A stretch of DNA of 51,144 nucleotides from Thermogemmatispora sp042408965. Its GTDB lineage: Bacteria; Chloroflexota; Ktedonobacteria; Ktedonobacterales; Ktedonobacteraceae. A program made the translations under genes and the position numbers. The stretch spans positions 1 to 51,144 of the forward strand of contig JBHOQN010000154.1 of the NCBI GenBank assembly GCA_042408965.1, given 5' to 3'. The notes below the pieces were generated by a model. The model had not been told where the DNA came from. It was given only the letters and a program-made list of their open reading frames with translations, and did not search any database. How positions within the stretch are numbered: position 1 is the first letter of the stretch; every line of letters starts with the position of its first letter. Below, one piece after another: positions 1-8,609 of this stretch.

Positions 1-1
1 G

Positions 2-1099
2 GGGAGGTGTGAGTTGGTGAGGCTGGCGGGGGCGAGGCTGAGAGGTGTGGAGGGGGTGAGGGAGAGCTTTGCGTGGACGGACCTGAGGGGGGCGGATCTG
101 AGCGGGTCGAGGCTGCTGAAGGTGATGTTTTATCGGTCGAGGCTGGATGGGGCGAGTTTGAGGGGGGCGAGGCTGGATCGGGTGCGTTTCATAGATACGG
201 AGATAGGGGGGCTGGATCTGACGGGGGCGAGGGTGATAAGGGCGAAGTTTGAGGGGGTGATGGGAGCGGAGGAGGTGAAGGTGGAGTGGCTGGAGGTGGG
301 AGAGGGGGGAGAGAGGCTGGAGGGGGAGGAGGCGAGGGAGTGGGTGGTGAGAGAGGCAAGGAGGTACGGATTTTCGCCGGAGGAGGTGAGGGAGCCAGAG
401 GTGGGAGGGGACGGATGGAGGAGGGAGAGAGAGAGGAGGAGAGAGAAGGGAGGGAGGAGGGTGCCGGAGGAGGAGGAGAGGAAGCTGAGGGAGCATGAGG
501 AGTGGGTGAGGAGCAAGGGTGGGAGAGGGCGGCGCTGGGTGGATAAAGGGGTGGACCTGAGGGGGGTGGATCTGCGAGGGCGACGGTTGAGGGAGGTGGG
601 ACTCTTTCATTGTCAGCTAGATGGGGCGGAGCTGACGGGGGTGGAGTTGAGAAGGGGGTCGCTGGGTGGGAGTACGCTGGAGGGGGCGGACCTGGAGGGA
701 GCGGACCTGGAGGATGGGAGCCTGCTGTGGGTGAGGCTGGCGGGGGCGAACCTGCGGGGGGTGAGGGCGAGGTGGGTGAGGCTGACGGGGGCGGATCTGC
801 GAGGGGCGGATCTGCGAGGGGCGCAGTTGTGGCATGCGAGTCTGGAGCGTGCGGTGCTGGAGGAGGCGGATCTGCGGGGAGCGGATCTGAGATATGCGGT
901 GCTGCCGCTGGCGAGGCTGAGGGGGGCGGATCTGACGGGGGCGAGGCTGTGGTGGACGAGGCTGGAGGGGGTGAGGGGGATCGAGGAGGTGAGAGCGGAG
1001 TGGATCGAGGTAGGGCCGGAGTGGGATGAGAGGAGGCTGGAGGGGGAGGAGGCGAGGGAGTGGCTGAGAGAGGAGGCGTCGAGGCCGCTGCGGACATGA
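2..1099 (+). CDS. pentapeptide-repeat protein (5' end cut by window edge)
   Basis: The frame is open to the first base of the window, so the true start lies upstream. The visible 366 codons consist mostly of A(D/N)LxG-type pentapeptides that should fold as a right-handed quadrilateral beta-helix. The protein has two similar halves. Each is a pentapeptide block followed by a charged tail containing RLEGEEAREW (about residues 100-120 and near the C-terminus), so it looks like an internal duplication. Biochemical function is not predictable. Codon use is extreme: Arg is mostly AGG/AGA and Gly mostly GGG, giving a very G-rich, C-poor coding strand unlike the neighbouring nuo genes. It converges on nuoN across a shared hairpin. 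Confidence 0.85.
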   Translation, partial: GRCELVRLAGARLRGVEGVRESFAWTDLRGADLSGSRLLKVMFYRSRLDGASLRGARLDRVRFIDTEIGGLDLTGARVIRAKFEGVMGAEEVKVEWLEVGEGGERLEGEEAREWVVREARRYGFSPEEVREPEVGGDGWRRERERRREKGGRRVPEEEERKLREHEEWVRSKGGRGRRWVDKGVDLRGVDLRGRRLREVGLFHCQLDGAELTGVELRRGSLGGSTLEGADLEGADLEDGSLLWVRLAGANLRGVRARWVRLTGADLRGADLRGAQLWHASLERAVLEEADLRGADLRYAVLPLARLRGADLTGARLWWTRLEGVRGIEEVRAEWIEVGPEWDERRLEGEEAREWLREEASRPLRT

Positions 1100-1231
1100 G
1101 CGATGTCTGCCATAGGGATGGTCTCGGCTGTGTGGCATCGTTGCAGGCTGAGCAGCGTGCGCATCTGGGTGGGGGGCGAAGAGGAGCGCGCGCTTCACGG
1201 GAGGCGTGATGCAGGAGGGCGAGCCAGGGGT

Positions 1232-1271
1232 GGGGGAACAGCCTGGGCCGACGCCGCAGAGCTGTTCCCCC
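1232..1271. terminator. bidirectional hairpin between pentapeptide gene and nuoN
   Basis: A perfect 11-bp inverted repeat (GGGGGAACAGC / GCTGTTCCCCC) with an 18-nt loop lies between two convergent genes, 15 bp past the nuoN stop. There is no T-tract, so it is probably a terminator or 3'-end stabiliser for both transcripts. Confidence 0.6.
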
Positions 1272-1286
1272 AGGGAGAGACACGAG

Positions 1287-2999
1287 CTACATCAGACCTG
1301 CGGCCTTAAGCGCCAGGTTGATCAGCCAGAAGGGCAGCGCTGTGCCCAGTGCCAGCGCACCCAGCACTGCCAGAGCCAGACCGGCCCAGGTGGGCCAGCC
1401 GACGGCCGCGCGTTCGTGTGACAGCTCGCCTGTCGCGGCCGTCTCGGTAGCGACGGTGCTGCTGGTCACCGTTTGCGAAGCCGTTCTCACAGCCACCGCA
1501 GTGGCGGCCGAGCCCCGGCCAGCCGTGCTGCGGGGACCGCGGCTCGTGGGACGTGGCACTGACGTCGCGGTCGCAGTTTCCAGCGCCAGCGCCGGCACTG
1601 GCTCCGCGCTGCTCTCCTTTGCCGGCTCCATAAACATTGCCGCGATGATCCGCAGGTAGTAATACATACCCAGCACACTCGCCAGCACACCGATCAGCAG
1701 CAGCTCGAGATGGCCGCTCTGCAGGGCCACGAAGAAGATATAGTACTTCGCCGCAAAGCCTGCCATTGGCGGAAAGCCCGCCAGGGCCAGCAGAAAGAAG
1801 GCCAGGAAGCCCGCCAGCCAGGGACGGCGGTACCACAATCCGCGCAGATCCTCGATCTCGCTGCCGCGATTGTCCACCTGCTCCAGCGCGCTGAGCACGC
1901 CGAAGGCCCCACCATTGAGGAAAGCGTAGCAGAGCAGGTAGAAGAGAATCGCCGCCATTCCCGCTGTGCCGCCCGCCACCACGCCGATGAGCAGGTAGCC
2001 CGCATGGGCGATGCTGGAATAGGCCAGCAGACGTTTCGCGTTGCGCTGCACCAGGGCCATCACATTGCCGCCCACCATCGTCAGAACCGCGATGGCCCAG
2101 ACCACCGCCTGCCAGTCGCTCTGCACGGGTCCGAGCACCACATCGAAGACACGCGCAAAGGCCACCAGTGCCGCCGCCTTCGTGCCCACCGACATAAAGG
2201 CCGTCACCGGAGCTGGCGCTCCCTCATAGACGTCAGGAGTCCACATCTGGAACGGCAGCGCCGAAATCTTGAAAGCGAAGCCCACCGTCAGCAGACCCAG
2301 GCCGATCAGCAGCAGCGTTGTCCCCTGAGGGTGGGCCTGTAGATACTGAAGCACGCCCGGCAGGGCGCTCTCACCGCGCGCGCCGAAGCGTGTGCTGCCC
2401 GTCGCGCCGTAGATCAGCGCGATGCCGTAGAGCAGAAAGGCCGAAGCAAACGAGCTGAGCAGGAAGTATTTCATCCCCGCCTCCTGCGAGGCCTGGCGGC
2501 GCGTCACGAAGCTGCACAGAATGTAGAGCGCCAGCGAGAGCGTCTCCAGCCCCAGAAAGAGGGTCATGAAGCTCGTCGAGGCCGCCATCAGCATCATGCC
2601 CACCGTCGCTGCCAGCATCAGGGCGTAGTACTCGCCCTGATGCACCAGTTTCAGACGCTTCAGATAGGCGGGAGAGAAGAGAATACCCAGGCCGGCGGCG
2701 CTCAGAATCGCCAGATAGGCATAGAGCGAGCCCCAATCGGAGCCGATCAGGCCGAAGAAGGCGCGCTCTCCGTCTCCCTCCAGAAACAGGGTGATGGTCG
2801 CCGCCAGCGAGCCAAGGATGCCCAGCAGCGCCAGCAGCGGCAACACCAGGAAGTTTGCCGCGCCGCGCTCCCGCGGGTTCTCCCCTGTCTGGGGAAGCAC
2901 CAGATCGACCAGCAGGATCAGCAGCGCCATGCCAGCCAGCACCAGTTCCGGTGCGATGCGCCCCCAGTCGGCTGCGGATGCAATATAGGTAAACGACAT
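1287..2999 (-). CDS. nuoN: NADH-quinone oxidoreductase subunit N
   Basis: Antiporter-like membrane subunit of complex I (570 aa) that contributes one proton channel, and the last gene of the nuo operon. The ATG at 2999 is preferred because GAGAGG stands 7 nt upstream; an in-frame TTG at 3014 would remove that spacing. The core has many hydrophobic segments typical of the Mrp-like proton-conducting family. Oddity: residues about 457-535 form an Ala/Thr/Ser/Arg-rich linker with no hydrophobic helix, inserted before the last TM segment, which makes the protein longer than common NuoN (about 480-500 aa). nuoM lies 143 bp upstream, a long gap for this operon type. Confidence 0.95.
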   Translation of the reverse strand: MSFTYIASAADWGRIAPELVLAGMALLILLVDLVLPQTGENPRERGAANFLVLPLLALLGILGSLAATITLFLEGDGERAFFGLIGSDWGSLYAYLAILSAAGLGILFSPAYLKRLKLVHQGEYYALMLAATVGMMLMAASTSFMTLFLGLETLSLALYILCSFVTRRQASQEAGMKYFLLSSFASAFLLYGIALIYGATGSTRFGARGESALPGVLQYLQAHPQGTTLLLIGLGLLTVGFAFKISALPFQMWTPDVYEGAPAPVTAFMSVGTKAAALVAFARVFDVVLGPVQSDWQAVVWAIAVLTMVGGNVMALVQRNAKRLLAYSSIAHAGYLLIGVVAGGTAGMAAILFYLLCYAFLNGGAFGVLSALEQVDNRGSEIEDLRGLWYRRPWLAGFLAFFLLALAGFPPMAGFAAKYYIFFVALQSGHLELLLIGVLASVLGMYYYLRIIAAMFMEPAKESSAEPVPALALETATATSVPRPTSRGPRSTAGRGSAATAVAVRTASQTVTSSTVATETAATGELSHERAAVGWPTWAGLALAVLGALALGTALPFWLINLALKAAGLM

Positions 3000-3115
3000 A
3001 GCAGAACCTCTCAACGATACCGGTCAGAGCAATCCCACCTGATGCGGGCCGCCCGGCCTGCGCCGCTCTGCCTGCATCCCTCTCGGAGGCCGATCGCAGC
3101 GCAGGTCCCTCCTAC

Positions 3116-3139
3116 CAGATCAGATCAGATCAGATCAGA
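3116..3139. repeat. CAGAT pentanucleotide microsatellite in the nuoM-nuoN spacer
   Basis: Four exact CAGAT units plus a partial fifth lie immediately before the nuoM stop codon (3143), inside the 143-bp spacer to nuoN. No gene or obvious promoter accompanies it. Confidence 0.8.
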
Positions 3140-3142
3140 CCC

Positions 3143-4693
3143 TCAATGTTCTATCAGAAAGGTCAGAGGCAGCGGATGAATACCGATATAGAAAATCAAG
3201 ATGAGCAGCGGCAGCACGACCAGGAACTCGCCGATATTGATATCGACCAGCACTCCCTTGCGTTCGGCCGCGATCAGCGGTCCCCCCTCCGGCCGTGGAC
3301 CCATCATGGCGTTCTGCACCAGACGGATCATGTACCAGGCCGCTGGCACAACCACAGCCGCTCCCAGTGTGCCGAAGAGCGAGTTATTGCGGAAGGCGCC
3401 CAGCAGCGCCAGGAACTCGCCGACGAAGCTGTTGAGGCCTGGTAGGCCCAGCGATGAGAGGCAGGCGATCATCAACTCGGTCGCCATGATCGGAATGCGC
3501 CGCGCCATCCCGCCGTAGTCCTCCAGCCGCCGCGTGCCCGTCCGCGCCTCCAGGAAGCCAACGATCAGGAAAAGAGCGCTGATCGTGATTCCATGGTTGA
3601 CCATCTGCAGGACCGAGCCATCGATCCCCTGCTGGCTGGCGAGGCCCTGGGCGTTGAGAGAGAACATTCCCAGCATGATCACGCCCAGGTGGCTGATACT
3701 CGAATAGGCCAGCAGCCGCTTCATGTCGCTCTGCACCAGGGCCATTACTGCGCAGTAGAGGATGCCGACCACGGCCAGCGTATTGATGAGCGGCGCCAGC
3801 TCATGGGCCGCCGCCGGAAAGAGCGTCAGACAGTAGCGCAGGAAGCCGTAGGAGCCTGTCTTAGCCATTGCCCCCGCCAGCATGGCCGTCACCGGGGCTG
3901 GCGCCTCGCTGTAGGCATCGGGCAGCCAGCTATGGAAGGGCACCAGAGGCGTCTTCACCGCAAACGCCGCGCCAAACGCCAGGAAGAGCCAGAGCTGGGC
4001 ATTGCTACTCAGCGAGGTCGAGCTGTTCAGAATGGTGGTCAGGTCGAGCGTGTAGTGGCCACTCGTGCGATAGTAGTAGCCCACAGCGATGATGCCCGCC
4101 AGCATCAGAAAGCTGCCCACCGCCGTGTAGAGCACAAACTTGATCGCCGCATAGACGCGCCGCGGGCCGCCCCAGCCGCCAACCAGGAAGTAGGCTGGAA
4201 TCAGCATCACTTCCCAGAAGATATAGAACAGGAAGAGGTTGGTTGCCAGAAAGACGCCAAGCAGCCCACATTCCAGCAAGAGCATGAAGGCCATATAGTT
4301 ACGGAGCTTCTGCTCGATGCGGAAGGAGGCACCGATGCAGACCACCGTCAGCAGCGTGGTCAGGACCGTGAGCAGCAGGCTCAGGCCATCGACGCCCAGA
4401 CTGTAGTTGATCCCCAGGGCTGGCAGCCAGCTCAGATGCTCCTGCAGCATGAAGGAGACCCCGGCCACCGCTGGCGTGCTCTCGCCGACGATGATAGGCA
4501 ACGTTCCCACAGTGACCCCGAAGGGGTGCGGCTGCGCATAGGCCAGCATCACCCCCAGCGCCAGCATCAGATCTGCCCAGGCCACGCCCAGCGCCGTCCA
4601 GCGAATGACCTGCAGGCGCTGGCGGGGAATGAGGAGCACGGCGATGCCGCCCAGCAGCGGAAGAAAGACGATGGTGGAGAGAATCGGAAACAT
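3143..4693 (-). CDS. nuoM: NADH-quinone oxidoreductase subunit M
   Basis: Antiporter-like proton-pumping subunit of complex I (516 aa, usual family length). Hydrophobic throughout, with about 14 predicted TM segments. It carries the conserved stretch around LLAYSSISHLG near the middle of the antiporter module, and VKTPLVPFHSWLPDAY just before it, with the lysine and histidine expected along the proton path. The start is 6 bp after the nuoL stop, so translation is probably coupled. It ends next to a CAGAT microsatellite and a long gap to nuoN. Confidence 0.97.
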   Translation of the reverse strand: MFPILSTIVFLPLLGGIAVLLIPRQRLQVIRWTALGVAWADLMLALGVMLAYAQPHPFGVTVGTLPIIVGESTPAVAGVSFMLQEHLSWLPALGINYSLGVDGLSLLLTVLTTLLTVVCIGASFRIEQKLRNYMAFMLLLECGLLGVFLATNLFLFYIFWEVMLIPAYFLVGGWGGPRRVYAAIKFVLYTAVGSFLMLAGIIAVGYYYRTSGHYTLDLTTILNSSTSLSSNAQLWLFLAFGAAFAVKTPLVPFHSWLPDAYSEAPAPVTAMLAGAMAKTGSYGFLRYCLTLFPAAAHELAPLINTLAVVGILYCAVMALVQSDMKRLLAYSSISHLGVIMLGMFSLNAQGLASQQGIDGSVLQMVNHGITISALFLIVGFLEARTGTRRLEDYGGMARRIPIMATELMIACLSSLGLPGLNSFVGEFLALLGAFRNNSLFGTLGAAVVVPAAWYMIRLVQNAMMGPRPEGGPLIAAERKGVLVDINIGEFLVVLPLLILIFYIGIHPLPLTFLIEH

Positions 4694-4699
4694 GCCGGG

Positions 4700-6733
4700 C
4701 TACCCCCTCACGACGTAGTACATGATAATCAAGACAACACCAATCAGGATCGCCAGCGCGTAGTTACGCACATAGCCGCTCTGCAGCCGGCGCAGCCCCG
4801 CGCTCACCAGGCCAAAGCCTCGCGCCAGCGCCCGGCTGCCGCCGTCCAGCAGGCCGCCCTCCAGCAGCCAGGAAGCCTGACGACCGAGCCAGAGCAGGGG
4901 GTTGATGAGGAGCGCGATGCAGATCTCGTCGATGTAGTACTTATGGAAGACCAGACGGTAGAGCGGGTTGCGGCTCTCCTTGTACACGAAGCCCTGGCCA
5001 TAGCGCCGCCAGGCGATGAGCAGGCCCAGCAAGGCAAAGGCCAGGCTGGCCCCGGTCGAGATCCACAGGACGCGCAGGCTGCCCTCCTGGGCCTCGCCGA
5101 GCACGGGGCTGAGAAAGGCGCTCAGGGGTTGCCAGCGTGCGACATTGAAGAGTGCGAAGGAGCCAACGAGACCGCCGATCGTCGAGAGGATCGCCAGCGG
5201 CACCGTCATCACGGCCGGCGCCTCATAGATCTCATAGAGGGCGGCCTCGCTGCGCCGCCCCGCGCGGCTATGGACCCGTGCGACCTCTTCATCCTCTACG
5301 TCTCCGTGACCGTGGGCCACAGGTCCGCTACCACGGTAGCCGCCCATGAAGATACCATAGAACAGACGGAACATGTAGAGCGCCGTCAGACCCGCGGTGA
5401 GCACGCCCAGGCCCCAGAGCACGTAGTACAGGTAGTGGAGGTTCCCCGTGCCGCTTGTAGCCTGCGTCAGAAGCGCGCCTAGAATGTCATCCTTACTCCA
5501 GAAGCCTGCGAAGGGCGGGATGCCGCTGATGGCCAGCACGGCGATCAGAAAAGTCCAGAAGGTAATGCGCATGCGCTGACGCAGCCCGCCCATCTCACGC
5601 ATATCCTGCTCACCCCCCAGGGCGTGGATGACCGCGCCAGCCCCCAGGAAGAGCAGGGCCTTAAAATAGGCATGGGTCGTCAGGTGGAGGATGCCCGCGC
5701 TGTAGTTGCCCGTGCTCTCCCCCATGAACATATAGCCAAGCTGGCTGATGGTCGAATAGGCCAGCACGCGCTTGATATCCAGTTGCGTCAGGGCGATGGT
5801 GGCCGCGAAGAGGGCCGTCACGCCGCCGATGACGCCCACAATCGGCAGGGCGTAGGGAGAGAGCGTAAAGAGCACATGCGTCCGTGCCACCAGGTAGACG
5901 CCAGCGGTGACCATCGTCGCTGCGTGGATCAGCGCGCTCACAGGGGTGGGACCCTCCATGGCGTCGGGCAGCCACATGTAGAGCGGAAGCTGCGCCGATT
6001 TCGCCGCACAGGCCACGAAGAGCAGCAGAGCGATAGCCAGCGAGGTGAAGTTCCCCAGTTGCAGGCAAGAGGTGGCTGTCAGCACGCCGTAGCCATCCGT
6101 GCCAGGGATGCAGTTCGGGCCGCCAGAGCCGAAGTCCAGCGTGTCAAAGTGCTTGAAGAGCAGAAAGATGGCCAGCATCAGGCCGAAATCGCCAATGATA
6201 TTGATCACCAGCGCCTTGCGCGCCGCCGCTGTTGCTGCGGGCCGCTGATACCAGAAGCCAATCAGCAGGAAGGAGGCCAGGCCCACCAGGCCCCAGCCCA
6301 CCAGCAGAAAGAGGAGATTATCCGCGCTCACCAGCAGCGTCATGGCGAAGATAAAGAAGTTCATATAGCAGAAAAAGCGCCAGAAGCCCGGATCATCCTC
6401 CATGTAGCCCGCTGAATAGATATGAATCAGGAAGCCGACACCCGTGATCACCAGCAGCATCGTCTCTGAGAGCGGATCGAGCAGGAGTCCAAAATGCACC
6501 TGCAGGTCTCCAGAGACGGCCCAGGTGTAGACCGTGGCGTCGCTGACGCGCGCGCTGGCTGGCTGCGTGCCCAGCATCGAGAGCAGATTGATGAGCGCAA
6601 AGAAAAAGGCCAGCCCCACGGCGCTCCAGGCGATCGTCAGCACCAGCGAACGCGGGAGCAGACTACCCAGCAGGCCCAGCGTGATAAAGCCCAGCAGGGG
6701 CAGCAGCAGCACCCAGAGAGTTACGTTTATCAT
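4700..6733 (-). CDS. nuoL: NADH-quinone oxidoreductase subunit L
   Basis: Largest antiporter-like subunit of complex I (677 aa) and, in the family, owner of the long lateral helix that braces the membrane arm. Shows AAKSAQLPLYMWLPDAMEGP and RVLAYSTISQLGYM, hallmark motifs of the Na+/H+ antiporter-like core. A hydrophilic, charged loop rich in H/D/E (about residues 475-515) lies between TM segments. The start is 3 bp past the nuoK stop with AGGAT directly upstream. Confidence 0.97.
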   Translation of the reverse strand: MINVTLWVLLLPLLGFITLGLLGSLLPRSLVLTIAWSAVGLAFFFALINLLSMLGTQPASARVSDATVYTWAVSGDLQVHFGLLLDPLSETMLLVITGVGFLIHIYSAGYMEDDPGFWRFFCYMNFFIFAMTLLVSADNLLFLLVGWGLVGLASFLLIGFWYQRPAATAAARKALVINIIGDFGLMLAIFLLFKHFDTLDFGSGGPNCIPGTDGYGVLTATSCLQLGNFTSLAIALLLFVACAAKSAQLPLYMWLPDAMEGPTPVSALIHAATMVTAGVYLVARTHVLFTLSPYALPIVGVIGGVTALFAATIALTQLDIKRVLAYSTISQLGYMFMGESTGNYSAGILHLTTHAYFKALLFLGAGAVIHALGGEQDMREMGGLRQRMRITFWTFLIAVLAISGIPPFAGFWSKDDILGALLTQATSGTGNLHYLYYVLWGLGVLTAGLTALYMFRLFYGIFMGGYRGSGPVAHGHGDVEDEEVARVHSRAGRRSEAALYEIYEAPAVMTVPLAILSTIGGLVGSFALFNVARWQPLSAFLSPVLGEAQEGSLRVLWISTGASLAFALLGLLIAWRRYGQGFVYKESRNPLYRLVFHKYYIDEICIALLINPLLWLGRQASWLLEGGLLDGGSRALARGFGLVSAGLRRLQSGYVRNYALAILIGVVLIIMYYVVRG

Positions 6734-6736
6734 ATC

Positions 6737-7045
6737 CTAACCTCGCAGCAGGTTCATCTCGTCAACGTCGATATTGCGCCGGGTGCGGAAGATAGAGACA
6801 ATGATCGCCAGTCCCACGACCACCTCGGCGGCCGCCACCGTCAGGACGATAAAGACAAAGACCTGCCCATCAGCCGAGTTCAGGTAGTGCGAGAGCGTGA
6901 TAAAAGCCAGATTGACCGCGTTGAGCATGAGTTCTATAGACATAAAGATAATGAGCGGATTGCGTCGGACCAGAACCCCGATGGCGCCGATCGTGAAGAG
7001 CAAGGCGCTCACTATCAGATACCAGGATGCCGGTATGCTCGTCAT
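6737..7045 (-). CDS. nuoK: NADH-quinone oxidoreductase subunit K
   Basis: Small three-TM subunit of the complex I membrane arm (102 aa from the chosen start, the normal length). The ATG at 7045 is chosen because GGAGGAA lies 4-10 nt upstream; a longer in-frame reading would add an unlikely charged N-terminus. The glutamates of TM2 and TM3 (MSIELMLNAVN and VAAAEVVVGLA) used in proton transfer are present. Tightly spaced: 34 bp after nuoJ, 3 bp before nuoL. Confidence 0.95.
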   Translation of the reverse strand: MTSIPASWYLIVSALLFTIGAIGVLVRRNPLIIFMSIELMLNAVNLAFITLSHYLNSADGQVFVFIVLTVAAAEVVVGLAIIVSIFRTRRNIDVDEMNLLRG

Positions 7046-7079
7046 TCGTTCCTCCTCATTGGGCCACAGCGGGGGCAGC

Positions 7080-7616
7080 CTAAGCCTTTCTCCCCAGAAC
7101 AAGCGCCCCCAGGATCGCCACCACGATAATCAAGCTGGTGATCTCAAAGGCGAAGGAGAAGCCGTGGAAGAGCGCCAGGCCAAAGGCCTGGATGTCCCCC
7201 TGCTGCGTGACCATACGTGAGAGCTGGTCGGAGCCGCTGGCCTGCGCCGCCGCATTGATAGGCGTTCCGCTCAGCAGCAGATAGCTCAGCGCGCCCACGA
7301 GTACAAAGCCCAGAGCAGCCGCCACGCCACGCTGCCAGGGAAGGCGATCCTGCAGGTCTGCGTCGTGCGGATCGGCCGCCAGCATCGTCACCACGAAGAG
7401 AAAGAGCACCATGATCGCCCCGGCGTAGATCAGAATCTGCACGATGGCGATGAACATGGCTCCCAGTTGCAGGTAGAACATCGCCAGAAACAGCAGCGTC
7501 AGAATCAGGCTCAGCGCGCTGTAAACGGCGTTGCGAAAGAGAATCACGCCGCTGGCCGCGGCCACACTGGCGATGGCCAGCACAAAAAAGGAGATTTCAA
7601 GCGCGAGTCCACTCAT
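7080..7616 (-). CDS. nuoJ: NADH-quinone oxidoreductase subunit J
   Basis: Membrane subunit of complex I with five predicted TM helices (178 aa). The segment YAGAIMVLFLFVVTML matches the conserved TM3 that carries the pi-bulge in characterised enzymes. The start codon overlaps the nuoI stop by 4 bp (ATGA), which implies translational coupling. GGAGG is present somewhat far upstream, inside nuoI. Confidence 0.95.
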   Translation of the reverse strand: MSGLALEISFFVLAIASVAAASGVILFRNAVYSALSLILTLLFLAMFYLQLGAMFIAIVQILIYAGAIMVLFLFVVTMLAADPHDADLQDRLPWQRGVAAALGFVLVGALSYLLLSGTPINAAAQASGSDQLSRMVTQQGDIQAFGLALFHGFSFAFEITSLIIVVAILGALVLGRKA

Positions 7617-8257
7617 TGCTCTCTGCCGCCCTCCTTCTCGAAGATGCGCCGGTCCTCATCCTGCTCCTCGTTGGTGAGCAGGACCTCCGGCCTCGTCTCG
7701 GCATCGCCCAGGCCGACCGCGGCGGCGCTGGCCTGCTGCCCGTCAAAAACGTGGCTCGCCTGCGGGACGGGCTGTGGCGCTTCAGGCTCAGGCGGTGGCG
7801 GATCGAACCAGCTGGCCGCCGAGCCGATCGTCGCCTGGCCGGGTGGTTCCAACAACTGCTCTTTGTGATAGATCAGATCCTCGGGATAGTACGCGGCCAG
7901 CTTGTACTCTTTCTCCAGGGTGATTGCCCCCGTTGGACAGGCAGCCTCGCAGTAGCCGCAGAAGATGCACCGCAGCATGTTCACATCAAAGACACGCGCG
8001 TAGCGCTCGCCGGGCGAGACACGCCGCTCTTCGGTGTTCTCCTCAGCCTCGATGTAGATCGCGTTGGCGGGACAGGCGCCCGCGCACAGGAAGCAGCCGA
8101 CGCAGCGCTCCAATCCATTGGGGTAGCGGTGCAGCACATGGCGCCCGCGGAAGCGCGGCGGAAGCTCGCGCTCCTGCTCCGGGAAGGAGACCGTGGTCGG
8201 CTTGCGACCCATATTTTTCAGGGTGGTGGCTAACCCTTTGAGTATATCTAGCGACAT
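7613..8257 (-). CDS. nuoI: NADH-quinone oxidoreductase subunit I (2x[4Fe-4S])
   Basis: Ferredoxin-like subunit carrying clusters N6a and N6b in the peripheral arm. Two classic motifs, CVGCFLCAGACP and CIFCGYCEAACP, are visible around residues 52-110. The start at 8257 (MSLDILKG) is chosen over a longer frame because the extra N-terminus has no family resemblance and an AGG-rich SD precedes this ATG. About 70 residues after the ferredoxin fold are a Pro/Glu/Ala-rich C-terminal extension of unknown role. A 352-bp spacer separates it from nuoH, while nuoJ overlaps its end. Confidence 0.95.
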   Translation of the reverse strand: MSLDILKGLATTLKNMGRKPTTVSFPEQERELPPRFRGRHVLHRYPNGLERCVGCFLCAGACPANAIYIEAEENTEERRVSPGERYARVFDVNMLRCIFCGYCEAACPTGAITLEKEYKLAAYYPEDLIYHKEQLLEPPGQATIGSAASWFDPPPPEPEAPQPVPQASHVFDGQQASAAAVGLGDAETRPEVLLTNEEQDEDRRIFEKEGGREQ

Positions 8258-8609
8258 CGTTGTATTCCTGCCTCCCAGTGACTCCCCTCTGCGCATCCTC
8301 TCAGCCTGCCGGCCTTCGACCTCTTTTCCGGCTTCCTTCGTGACTGGCTGGAGGGTGCCGGTTGCACCCTCCCTGGCTCGTGATCCTTGCCCGGCTCTCG
8401 CCGCTGCGGGCAGCGGTGGATGTGCGCAGAGTGCTCGCATGACTCATGGCGGCGCGTCTGCCTGGTCGGGCCGTGGCGTCGCCGTTCAGGTCGTGACAGG
8501 GCGGCTCTCTACTGCCCTGCCCGACCCTGCCTCAGGCGGGCCGGAGCGTCCCACTCAGGGCCAGTCTCTCCGCTCCGTTCCGCTCCAATCCAGTTCTCTT
8601 CTCTTCTCT
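8258..8609. other. nuoH-nuoI spacer with pyrimidine microrepeats
   Basis: 352 bp without a convincing gene inside an otherwise compact operon. The minus strand shows no promoter matching the consensus seen elsewhere in the window. The end next to nuoH holds three tandem TTCTC units (8594-8608) preceded by degenerate CCGCTCCGTT-like repeats. Otherwise I see nothing in it. Confidence 0.5.

Noticed and set aside
189..1283. Long minus-strand open frame opposite the pentapeptide gene (364 codons)
   Set aside because: It arises because the G-rich plus strand has few stops on its complement. Its product is Pro/Ser/Ala-rich low complexity with no SD, and it runs across the terminator hairpin.
3593..5482. 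Long plus-strand open frame across nuoM and nuoL
   Set aside because: Gln/Arg/His-rich mirror of well-identified membrane subunits on the other strand. No promoter or SD.
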